Origin: Lautropia sp.
GTDB taxonomy: Bacteria > Pseudomonadota > Gammaproteobacteria > Burkholderiales > Burkholderiaceae_E
Direction: 5' to 3'
NCBI GenBank assembly: GCA_013813615.1
Contig: JACCRJ010000054.1
Location: 1-14,978, forward strand
DNA length: 14,978 bases
Shown here: one piece after another, positions 1-6,370 of the stretch
How positions within the stretch are numbered: the first letter of the stretch is position 1
Layout: each line of letters begins with the position of its first letter
Made by a program: the position numbers and the translations under genes
The notes under the pieces: model-generated
Seen by the model: the letters and a program-made list of their open reading frames with translations, nothing else
The model's database searches: none
Told to the model about the DNA's origin: nothing

Positions 1-56
1 CTGTAGCGCAGCACTCGCTCATAGCGCGGCACCGAAGGAGCAGCGCCCACGCCGCA

Positions 57-75
57 GCGGTGACAGGCTCACCGC
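57..75 (-). terminator. hairpin just after the OmpA-lipoprotein stop
   Basis: A perfect 7-bp inverted repeat (GCGGTGA / TCACCGC, arms 57-63 and 69-75, 5-base loop) lies one base beyond the stop codon of the minus-strand OmpA lipoprotein gene. Its position fits a transcription terminator or a 3' end-protecting hairpin for the lipoprotein operon. No T-run follows the hairpin on the minus strand, so a classical intrinsic terminator is not shown. Confidence 0.4.
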
Positions 76-76
76 A

Positions 77-991
77 TCACGGTCGCATCGGCAGTTCGCC
101 CCTGGCGTCCGAGAGCACCGCCTCGACCCGGCGGTTCTGCTGCCGGCCTGAGCCCGAGCTGTTGTCGGCGACCGGATACCGGTCCGCGTGTCCGCGGCTG
201 ACGATACGCCTCGGATCGATGCCGCGGGCGACCAGCTCATTGCGCACGCTCATGGCACGCCGCTCCGACAGGTCCTGGTTGGTGGCAAGCGAGCCGGTCG
301 AGTCGGTGAAGCCTTCGATCAGCACATTGCGCTCCGGATACTCGCGCATCACCGCAGCCAGTTGCTCGACCCGGGCGAGCGCGCCACTTCGCAGTTCGGC
401 ACGCCCGACGTCGAAGAGCACGTCGGAGAAGGTCACCACCAGACCGCGCTGGGTGTCCTTCGCCTGCAGCTCCCGCAACCGGGCCGCCAGCTGGTCCGCC
501 CGCTGCTTTTCCTGCTCGGCCTGCATCTGTGCGGTCGTCGCCTGCATCTGCGCGGTCGTTGCCTGTGCCTGCGCACTGTCGGTTCGTCTGCGGCTGGCTT
601 CCAACTGGATCGCGTCCCGCTCGCTTGCAGCCTGCTCGATTGCCCGCTCGGTTTCCCGGCGCTGGGCCGAGGTTACGGCGAGATCGACTTCACGCTGGGC
701 GACATAGGCGAGATGGTCGACCTCGACGCGATCCTCGCCCTTGCGCCACGCCCCCTCCGCCCGCTGCAGCGCGACGTTGGCGCGGTCCATTTCGGCAGCC
801 GACAGCTCGGCGCGAGCCGTATTGGCACGCGCCTGGTCGAAAGCGCTGCGCGCGCCGGACAACCGGTCATTCGGCTGCGGCGTGCTGGCGCAGGCCGACA
901 GGACGGCGACCGTGCAAAGCGCCGGCAGGAACCTGCGCAGTCCGTCCATCGACCGGGTCGCCGGGGCGGCTGTGCGTGATGACATTTTCAT
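77..991 (-). CDS. DUF4398 and OmpA-domain outer-membrane lipoprotein
   Basis: This 304-residue lipoprotein probably anchors the outer membrane to peptidoglycan. A signal peptide ends in the lipobox LSAC with the lipidated Cys at residue 34. An Ala/Gln/Glu-rich DUF4398-type helical region follows (about 40-185, probably coiled coil). The C-terminal third is an OmpA-like domain opening with FSDVLFDVGRAELR and containing the conserved LIEGFTDSTGS, NQDLSERRA and NRRVEAVL blocks. The ATG at 991 is chosen because AGGAG sits 7 bases upstream. That Shine-Dalgarno shares bases with the TAG stop of the preceding lipoprotein gene (TAGGAG), so the two are probably one operon with coupled translation. The helical region contains two copies of a 7-residue unit (TTAQMQA). 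The family is clear; the specific physiological role is not known. Confidence 0.9.
   Translation of the reverse strand: MKMSSRTAAPATRSMDGLRRFLPALCTVAVLSACASTPQPNDRLSGARSAFDQARANTARAELSAAEMDRANVALQRAEGAWRKGEDRVEVDHLAYVAQREVDLAVTSAQRRETERAIEQAASERDAIQLEASRRRTDSAQAQATTAQMQATTAQMQAEQEKQRADQLAARLRELQAKDTQRGLVVTFSDVLFDVGRAELRSGALARVEQLAAVMREYPERNVLIEGFTDSTGSLATNQDLSERRAMSVRNELVARGIDPRRIVSRGHADRYPVADNSSGSGRQQNRRVEAVLSDARGELPMRP
519..560. repeat. 21-base tandem repeat inside the OmpA lipoprotein gene
   Basis: Two adjacent 21-base units (519-539 and 540-560) differ at only two positions. Each encodes one heptad (TTAQMQA) on the minus strand. A degenerate third copy may follow at 561-581. The length is a multiple of both 3 and 7 codon-equivalents, so copy-number change keeps both the reading frame and a coiled-coil register. 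Confidence 0.8.
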
Positions 992-1001
992 TGTTGTTCT
1001 C

Positions 1002-1400
1002 CTAGCGGTTCGGTTGTGCAGCAGCCTCGCCACGCAGGGCTTTCAGGGTGTTGTCGATCTCCAGCTTCGCCTGCCTTGCCTTGGCGAGCCGGGTCCTCTC
1101 TTCAGCCAGTTCGGCAGCCACCCTGGCCTGCTCGGCGGCCCGCCGGGCCGGGCGGAACTCCTCGGCTGCCTGCGCACGCTCCGCGACCGTCAACCGATCC
1201 TGGGCTTCGCCCATCTCCGACGGCGCCAGTTGTCCAGCGCCGGCGCGACGGGCATTTTCGACGGCAGCCCGAGCGGTGGCCATCTCGCCGGCCGGATTGG
1301 GCACGGACGCGCAGGCCGAGAGCCCCAGGGTCCCGGCGACCGACAGCGCCAGGAGCGTTCTTTTGAAGGTCAAGCCAACTGGGAAGGACAGGGCGTCCAT
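1002..1400 (-). CDS. small DUF4398-family lipoprotein
   Basis: This 132-residue lipoprotein starts with a hydrophobic signal segment (about 14-29) that ends in lipobox LSAC, Cys at residue 30. The mature part is a single DUF4398-type Ala/Glu/Arg-rich helical domain, probably an elongated coiled coil in the periplasm. The ATG at 1400 has GGAGA about 8 bases upstream. It resembles the N-terminal half of the downstream OmpA lipoprotein (shared LSACAS, a P-x-P spacing, then AR and EM motifs), so the pair look like tandem paralogues, one with and one without the peptidoglycan-binding domain. The 10-base gap to the next gene and the shared TAGGAG point to one operon. DUF4398 proteins have no firmly established function that I know of. 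Confidence 0.85.
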   Translation of the reverse strand: MDALSFPVGLTFKRTLLALSVAGTLGLSACASVPNPAGEMATARAAVENARRAGAGQLAPSEMGEAQDRLTVAERAQAAEEFRPARRAAEQARVAAELAEERTRLAKARQAKLEIDNTLKALRGEAAAQPNR

Positions 1401-1425
1401 CGCGATTTCTCCGTTCGTTTTCAAG

Positions 1426-1442
1426 CCGAATCCCGGGATCGG
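1426..1442. promoter_or_regulatory. imperfect palindrome in the divergent lipoprotein/thrB gap
   Basis: CCGA(a)TCCC faces GGGATCGG around a central CCCGGG, giving two 8-base arms with one extra A in the left arm. It lies about 26 bases upstream of the DUF4398 start, so it could be an operator or a leader hairpin for the minus-strand lipoprotein genes. The remainder of the 152-base gap (1401-1552) shows only the thrB promoter candidate listed separately. Confidence 0.25.
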
Positions 1443-1483
1443 GAGAGCGCAGTATGACCCCAGGAGCACGCAATCCACGTGCC

Positions 1484-1512
1484 TTGGGCACCAGAAAGCA
1501 ACACAGTAGAAT
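1484..1512 (+). promoter_or_regulatory. sigma70-like promoter for thrB
   Basis: TTGGGC (1484-1489) and TAGAAT (1507-1512) are separated by exactly 17 bases. The -10 matches consensus at 5 of 6 positions and the -35 at 3 of 6. The predicted start, near 1519, lies about 34 bases upstream of the thrB ATG. Several upstream ATGs in the thrB frame fall in or before this element, which supports starting the protein at 1553. Confidence 0.45.
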
Positions 1513-1552
1513 GACGGCTGTATCCACCAGGCGTGAGAACGTCGGCTGTCCC

Positions 1553-2506
1553 ATGGCTGTCTTTACCGTCGTTGCGCAGGACCAGATCGCCAGTTGGGTT
1601 GCGGGCTATGACGTCGGCCCCCTCAGGAGGATCCAGGGCATCCCACAAGGCGTCGAGAACACCAACTATTTCGTCGATACCGATCGCGGCGCGTACGTGC
1701 TGACGCTGATCGAGCGTATCCCCGTCCAGGAGGTGCCTTTCTACCTCCGGCTGATGAAGCACCTGGCGACCAAGGGCATCCCCTGCCCCGACCCGGTAAC
1801 AGACGAGCGGGGAAGGCTGTGGAGCCTGCTTGCCGGCAAGCCCGCCACCCTGGTCACCCGCCTGCGGGGATCACCGGTGGCCCATCCGTCTCCTGCCGAC
1901 TGCGCCACCGTCGGCGCCTTGCTCGCCCGGATGCACCGGGCGGCTGAGGATTTCGGCCCGGCGCCGGCCAACAGCCGCGGATTGCAGTGGTGGCCGGTGG
2001 CCTTTGCCGCGCTGAAGGACGAACTCGCCCCGGCCCAGGTCAGCCTGATCGCGGATGAACTGAAGGAACAGCAGGACTACGCGGCAAGCGCTGGCTATCG
2101 GCGCCTGCCGGCGTCGGCGGTCCATGCCGACTGCTTCCGCGACAACGTGCTGATCGACTTGCAATCAGGCCCGGCGGTCATCGACTTCTATTTCGCCTGC
2201 GAGGACAAATGGATCTTCGACCTGGCGGTGGCGTGCAACGACTGGTGCGTCGAAGCGGACAGCGGAGAATTGGCCGCAGACCGCACCGCCGCGCTGCTGG
2301 GAGGCTATCGGTCGGTACGCCTGCTGAAGGGGACCGAGCAGGCGGCATGGCCGATGATGCTGCGCGCCGCCGCCCTGCGGTTCTGGTTGTCGCGGTTGTA
2401 TGATCACTTCCTGCCTCGCGACGCCGAGGTGTTGAGCCCCAAGGATCCGCGCTGGTTCGAGCGGATCCTCCACGCCCGCCGCACCGGGGCAACGGAAATC
2501 GTCTGA
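1553..2506 (+). CDS. thrB: homoserine kinase (APH/ThrB type)
   Basis: This 317-residue cytoplasmic kinase phosphorylates L-homoserine with ATP, the step before threonine synthase. It belongs to the aminoglycoside phosphotransferase-fold ThrB family common in Betaproteobacteria, not to the GHMP-type ThrB of enterics. The N-terminus carries the family block QGVENTNYFV followed by a lysine-poor beta sheet. The catalytic loop is HADCFRDNVL (H191, D193, N198) and the metal-binding aspartate is in VIDFYFACED (D211). Length matches the family (about 315-320). The frame is open upstream to 1454, but homology begins at MAVFTVV, so the ATG at 1553 is chosen. Its stop overlaps the next start (TGATG at 2504-2508), indicating coupling. 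The loop has Cys where Leu is usual (HADLFRDN), a conservative oddity. Confidence 0.92.
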   Translation: MAVFTVVAQDQIASWVAGYDVGPLRRIQGIPQGVENTNYFVDTDRGAYVLTLIERIPVQEVPFYLRLMKHLATKGIPCPDPVTDERGRLWSLLAGKPATLVTRLRGSPVAHPSPADCATVGALLARMHRAAEDFGPAPANSRGLQWWPVAFAALKDELAPAQVSLIADELKEQQDYAASAGYRRLPASAVHADCFRDNVLIDLQSGPAVIDFYFACEDKWIFDLAVACNDWCVEADSGELAADRTAALLGGYRSVRLLKGTEQAAWPMMLRAAALRFWLSRLYDHFLPRDAEVLSPKDPRWFERILHARRTGATEIV

Positions 2507-3285
2507 TGCAGGTACGTCGAGTCCCCGCGCTGGCTGGCTGGCGCTGGGTCACAGAAGGTTTTGCGATTCTGGCCGCCTCTCCCCTGCCGCTGATCGCAAC
2601 CGGCATCCTGATGCTCTTCAGCCTGCTGGTGGTGTCCGCGTTGCCGACGGTGGGCGACTTCCTGCCGCTGGTGCTGTCACCCGCGCTCTCCTTCGGCTAC
2701 CTGCAGGCCATCAGGCTGACGCAGGACGGCCAGCGGCCGCCGCCGTCGACGCTGTTCAGCGGGCTGCGCCCGGGAGCCGGCGCCGTCATGCGGTCGTTGC
2801 TCCTCATCGGGCTGATCAACGCCACGGCGTCGGCGTTCGCCCTGTCGGCCACCGTCCTGATCGACGGAGGCGAGTGGCTGCGCATGCTGATGCGCGTGCA
2901 GGAAACGCCTGGGAAGCAGGTGGAACCGTCGACGGTCTACGCGGCGCTGACCTTCATGATCCTCTATGCGCCGCTTCAGGTCGCGCTCTGGTATGCGCCC
3001 CTGTTCGCCGGGCTGCACCGCACGCCGGCGCTCAAGGCGCTGGTCTTCAGCGCGGTGGCCGTCTGGCGCAACAAGGCCGCCTTCGTGATGTACTTTGCCG
3101 GCTGGTTTGCCGTCGCGATCGGGCTGACGATGCTGGTCCAGGTCCTTGTCGTCCTGGTCCCCGCCAGCCTCGGTCCGCTGGTCATGGCGCCGGCCCTCCT
3201 GCTGCTGATGGCCGCGCTCTACTGCTCCTTCTGGCTGAGCTACCGGGACACCATCGATCCGATCGCAGTGGACACGCCGCCGTAG
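2506..3285 (+). CDS. BPSS1780-family polytopic membrane protein
   Basis: This 259-residue inner-membrane protein is predicted to have about six hydrophobic segments (roughly residues 27-45, 50-70, 94-120, 142-170, 190-218 and 221-248). The N-terminal pattern V-x-A..GW.W...GF..., the FGYLQAIRL stretch after the second segment and the C-terminal YCSFWLSYRDT resemble the family named after Burkholderia pseudomallei BPSS1780. Function is unknown. Its ATG overlaps the thrB stop by one base, the usual arrangement for this family next to thrB in Betaproteobacteria. It ends with TAG only 14 bases before the convergent stop of the dioxygenase remnant, and no terminator is visible between them. Confidence 0.8.
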   Translation: MQVRRVPALAGWRWVTEGFAILAASPLPLIATGILMLFSLLVVSALPTVGDFLPLVLSPALSFGYLQAIRLTQDGQRPPPSTLFSGLRPGAGAVMRSLLLIGLINATASAFALSATVLIDGGEWLRMLMRVQETPGKQVEPSTVYAALTFMILYAPLQVALWYAPLFAGLHRTPALKALVFSAVAVWRNKAAFVMYFAGWFAVAIGLTMLVQVLVVLVPASLGPLVMAPALLLLMAALYCSFWLSYRDTIDPIAVDTPP

Positions 3286-3299
3286 AAGGATGTCGGCGA

Positions 3300-3818
3300 T
3301 CAGGCGCCGGCCAGCGCCTGGGCCTCCGGCGACGGGGTGACTTCCTCGGTCGTGGCGCGGCGCAGTTCGCGGCGTTGGGAGAAGTCGTAGTAGCGGCCGC
3401 GGTGGACAGTGGCGGTGTTGTCCCAGATCACCAGGTCCCCCACGCGCCAGCGGTGCTGGTAGACGAACTGGCGCTGGGTGGCGTGCAACGCGTAGTGGAC
3501 CGCGGTGAGATCGTCGACCTGGCGCTTGCGCCAGTCCGGCAGCGCGTCGTGGGCGGCGCGCAGGTCGGCAAATTCTGTTTCGCCGCCTTCGGGAGGCACC
3601 ACCACCGCGCAGAGCATCGAATATTTCGCCCGCGGCCGCTGGAAGGAGCTGTCGCTGTGCCACAGCTGGTTGGCGACATTGCCGACGATCTTGGCGTGGG
3701 CGCGCTCGGCAACATCCCCCTCCTCTGTGCCGCTGGCTTCGGCGCCCGGGCGGGTTGCACAGGCTTTGCCGGACTGCTCGTCCGGCTGCTCCGCAAACGG
3801 TTTCAGATGCAGTGCCAT
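3300..3818 (-). CDS. TauD/TfdA-family dioxygenase, internally deleted, probably nonfunctional
   Basis: The 172-residue product is a shortened Fe(II)/2-oxoglutarate dioxygenase; intact relatives are about 280-300 residues. Recognisable blocks are NQLWHSDSSF (H54 and D56 of the iron-binding HxD), PPEGGETEFADLRAAHDALP, RQFVYQHRWRVGDLVIWDN, VHRGR (H139, distal iron His) and the 2-oxoglutarate arginine region RRELRRATTEE. Two stretches are missing: most of the first 90 or so residues (only MALHLKP looks like a normal start), and about 60-65 residues at LHATQ (111-115, near base 3485), where family members carry a conserved HP-V-R / LY-nHas region. The ATG has AGGAGG 9 bases upstream, so initiation signals survive. 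It lies 77 bases downstream of uvrD on the same strand. The iron ligands remain, but the fold is unlikely to be complete. Substrate is unknown. Confidence 0.75.
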   Translation of the reverse strand: MALHLKPFAEQPDEQSGKACATRPGAEASGTEEGDVAERAHAKIVGNVANQLWHSDSSFQRPRAKYSMLCAVVVPPEGGETEFADLRAAHDALPDWRKRQVDDLTAVHYALHATQRQFVYQHRWRVGDLVIWDNTATVHRGRYYDFSQRRELRRATTEEVTPSPEAQALAGA

Positions 3819-3895
3819 GATCGCAGTCCTCCTCGGTTCACCTTGATGCCGGCGGTCCTGACCACCCTGTTCAACTTGTCGATCCGGAGCAGCCG

Positions 3896-4558
3896 TCATA
3901 CCGGCTCCAGCTTCGCGGTCGACAACGCCAGCCATTTTGAACCATGCGCGGCGAATTTCACCTGCACCCGGGCATCATCGCCGTGCCCCTCGACGCCGGT
4001 GACAACGCCTTCGCCGAAGCGGGCGTGCGAGACACCCTGGCCGATGCGGAACCGCGCGTCGCGCGCGGCACCGAGGCCGGCAGGAATTTCGTTCTCCCGC
4101 CAGGCGCTCGAGCCGGCGTAGCTGGTGGCCCGGGTGGCAACCGGACTGGAGGGAAAGCTGCCGCCGCGGGTGCCGCCGAACCGGTTGGAACCCCCGCCGC
4201 CACCGTAGCCCGCGCCGCCCTGGCCGCCGCTGTACCCCGCGTTGTAGCCCGCGCCGTAGCCGTTGAAGCCGCGCTGCCTGCCGCGCGCGGTGAGCCACTT
4301 CAGGTCCTGTTCCGGCAATTCGTCGATGAAGCGCGACTTGAGGTTGTAGCGGGTCTGGCCGTGCAGCAGGCGGGTCTGTGAAAACGACATGTACAGCCGC
4401 TCGCGCGCCCGGGTGATGGCGACGTACATGAGGCGCCGCTCCTCCTCCAGCCCGTCGGCTTGCGCGGCCGAGCTGTCATGCGGAAAGAGCCCTTCTTCCA
4501 GGCCGGTCACGAACACCGCGTTGAACTCGAGGCCCTTGGCAGCGTGCACGGTCATCAT
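3896..4558 (-). pseudogene. uvrD: UvrD/Rep helicase, 3' part after an in-frame stop
   Basis: This continues the same frame as the 5' part (4565-6313) after a TAG at 4565-4567 and codons for I-Q. It supplies helicase motif V (MMTVHAAKGLEF), motif VI (EEERRLMYVAITRARERLYM), the 2B/C-terminal region, a Gly/Tyr-rich linker and the UvrD C-terminal Tudor-like domain (FRIGQGVSHARFGEGVVTGVEG..., ending LEPV). Two adjacent ATGs (4556-4558 and 4553-4555) could allow reinitiation to give 220 residues, but only a poor GAGGG element lies upstream, about 15 bases away. On its own this fragment lacks the Walker A and B motifs and cannot hydrolyse ATP. Confidence 0.85.
4160..4264 (-). other. Gly/Tyr-rich low-complexity linker in UvrD
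   Basis: About 35 residues of Gly, Tyr, Asn and Ser (NGYGAGYNAGYSGGQ, then a run of five Gly and a GGTRGG end) separate the helicase core from the C-terminal Tudor-like domain. UvrD proteins have a flexible linker here. The Tyr-Gly-Ala-Gly periodicity is more repetitive than usual and looks expanded. Confidence 0.6.
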
Positions 4559-4564
4559 CTGGAT

Positions 4565-6313
4565 CTAATCCGTGCCCTCGCCGGCCTGGCGCTCGCCGGA
4601 CTCGAGCGAGGCATGCGCGAGAAAACCCGCCAGCGGCGACAGCGCGATCTCCGCCACGCCGGGGGCCACCGGTGCGTCTTCGACATCGGCCACGTCGGCG
4701 CGCGAAACGCGTTGCGCCTCGCGCCCGTCCGCCGCGCCCGCGAGGCCGACGCTGGCGGGGACATTGCGGTCGACACCGTTCTCGCTCAGGTAGGCAGCCG
4801 CCGCATTGACGAGTTCCCGAAGGTTTTCGATCCGGTCCTGGCCCTCCCGCTCGGTCTTGTAGAAGGCGACCAGGCCGCTCAGTTCCAGCACATGGTCGAT
4901 CGATTCGGTGAGCGGCAGTCCCTGCGCCTGGCTGCGCAGGCGTTCCATCAAGGCCACGAACTGGGCGAGCTTGGTGCTTGCCGCACCGCCGACCAGCGGC
5001 ACCGCGCGGTACAGGCTGATGCCGTGGGCGCGCGCCTGGTCCTGCAGCATCTCCATCGTGCGCGCGCCGATGCCACGCGCCGGCAGGTTGACCACCCGCA
5101 GAAAGGCGGTGTCGTCGTCGGTATTCTCCAGCAGTCGCAGGTAGGCCAGCGCATGCTTGATCTCCGCCCGCTCGAAGAACCGCAGGCCGCCGTAGACCCG
5201 GTACGGCACGGCGGCGGAGAACAGCGCGTGCTCGAGGATGCGGGACTGCGCGTTGGAGCGGTAGAGGATGGCGATCTCCGAGCGGCCACTGCCCTGTGCG
5301 ATCAGGCTGCGGATCTCTTCCAGCAGCCACTGCGCTTCCTCGCTGTCCGTCAGTGCCTCGTAGATGCGCACCGGCTCGCCCTCGCCGGCGTCGGTCCAGA
5401 GGTCCTTGCCGAGGCGGCGGCTGTTCTGCCGGATCAGGTGATTGGCGGTGTTGAGGATGTGCGCATGGGAGCGGTAGTTCTGCTCCAGCTTGATCAGATT
5501 GTCGCGGGCATAGTCGCGCTCGAACCCCGCCATGTTGCCGACATTGGCGCCGCGAAAGGCATAGATCGACTGGTCGTCGTCACCGACCGCGAACAGCGTC
5601 GTCTGCGGGCCTGCCAGCAGCCTCAGCCAGCGGTACTGCAGGTCGTTGGTGTCCTGGAACTCGTCGACCAGGATGTGCCGGAAACGGGCCTGGTAGTGCT
5701 CGCGCAGCGGCTGGTTCCGCTGCAGCAGCTCGTAGGAACGCAGCAGCAGTTCCGCGAAGTCCACCACGCCCTCGCGCTGGCACTGGTCGTCGTAGGCGCG
5801 GTAGAACTCGACCATCTTCGCGCTGTAGTCGTCGACGATTTCCACTGCATCCGGCCGCCTGCCCTCCTCCTTCTCGCCGTTGATGAAGTACTGGACGTTT
5901 CGCGGCGGAAACTTCTGGTCGTCGACGTTCAGGCCGCGCAGCAGGCGCTTGATGGCGGCAAGCTGGTCCTGGCTGTCGAGGATCTGGAAGGACTGCGGCA
6001 GGGCCGCGTCCTGATGGTGGGTGCGCAAGAAGCGGTTGCACAAACCATGGAAGGTGCCGACCCACATGCCGCGGGTGTTGATCGGCAGCATCGCCGAGAT
6101 CCGCACCAGCATCTCCTTCGCTGCCTTGTTGGTGAAGGTGACGGCAAGCACCGCCGCCGCGCTCACCTGCCCCGTGGAGATGAGCCAGGCCAGCCGGGTG
6201 GTCAGCACCCGCGTCTTGCCACTGCCCGCGCCGGCGAGGATCAGCGCGTGTTCCGCCGGCAGCGTCACCGCAGCGAGTTGCTGCGGATTGAGGTTGGCGA
6301 GGAGATCGGGCAT
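4565..6313 (-). CDS. uvrD: UvrD/Rep-type DNA helicase, 5' part truncated by amber codon
   Basis: Superfamily 1A 3'-5' DNA helicase acting in nucleotide-excision and mismatch repair. This part has 582 codons: Q motif NPQQLAAV, Walker A AGAGSGKT (27-34, K33), motif Ia TFTNKAAKEM (59-68), Walker B VDEFQDTNDLQY (from about 216), motif III GDDDQSIYAFRGA (244-256) and motif IV LEQNYRS (276-282). It stops at TAG (4565-4567) in a conserved stretch where relatives read straight on into motif V. The rest continues in frame at 3896-4558; the full protein would be about 805 residues. Two TAG codons end other genes here (1002 and 3283), so TAG is an ordinary stop, not a recoded sense codon. Without motifs V and VI the product should not work as a helicase. 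The ATG at 6313 matches the family start but has no clear Shine-Dalgarno. Alternative explanations are strain-level nonsense mutation or base-call error. Confidence 0.9.
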   Translation of the reverse strand: MPDLLANLNPQQLAAVTLPAEHALILAGAGSGKTRVLTTRLAWLISTGQVSAAAVLAVTFTNKAAKEMLVRISAMLPINTRGMWVGTFHGLCNRFLRTHHQDAALPQSFQILDSQDQLAAIKRLLRGLNVDDQKFPPRNVQYFINGEKEEGRRPDAVEIVDDYSAKMVEFYRAYDDQCQREGVVDFAELLLRSYELLQRNQPLREHYQARFRHILVDEFQDTNDLQYRWLRLLAGPQTTLFAVGDDDQSIYAFRGANVGNMAGFERDYARDNLIKLEQNYRSHAHILNTANHLIRQNSRRLGKDLWTDAGEGEPVRIYEALTDSEEAQWLLEEIRSLIAQGSGRSEIAILYRSNAQSRILEHALFSAAVPYRVYGGLRFFERAEIKHALAYLRLLENTDDDTAFLRVVNLPARGIGARTMEMLQDQARAHGISLYRAVPLVGGAASTKLAQFVALMERLRSQAQGLPLTESIDHVLELSGLVAFYKTEREGQDRIENLRELVNAAAAYLSENGVDRNVPASVGLAGAADGREAQRVSRADVADVEDAPVAPGVAEIALSPLAGFLAHASLESGERQAGEGTD

Positions 6314-6370
6314 GACTGTAATTTTACACAGTAGGGCGCCTGGTCCGCGCTCGCTGCCGCCTGCGCAGCC

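Noticed and set aside
1..32. Possible next minus-strand gene starting GTG at 32 (reads MPRYERVLRY) or ATG at 22
   Set aside because: The look is gene-like, but there are only about ten codons before the window edge and no Shine-Dalgarno; not enough to call.
1454..1552. Upstream ATGs extending thrB by up to 33 residues
   Set aside because: They lie before or within the promoter candidate and encode residues with no match to the kinase family; homology begins at the ATG at 1553.
3819..3935. Longer upstream start for the dioxygenase gene, overlapping the uvrD end
   Set aside because: The extra 39 residues have no family similarity, while the ATG at 3818 has AGGAGG at good spacing and a family-like MALHLKP start.
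2874..4121. Plus-strand open frame spanning the BPSS1780 gene end and the dioxygenase remnant
   Set aside because: It crosses two real genes in other frames, has no domain signature and no ribosome site; a chance open frame in high-GC DNA.
4565..4567. Amber codon read as pyrrolysine or another recoded residue
   Set aside because: Other genes in the window end with TAG, there is no pyl gene or obvious readthrough structure, and UvrD is not a known recoding target.
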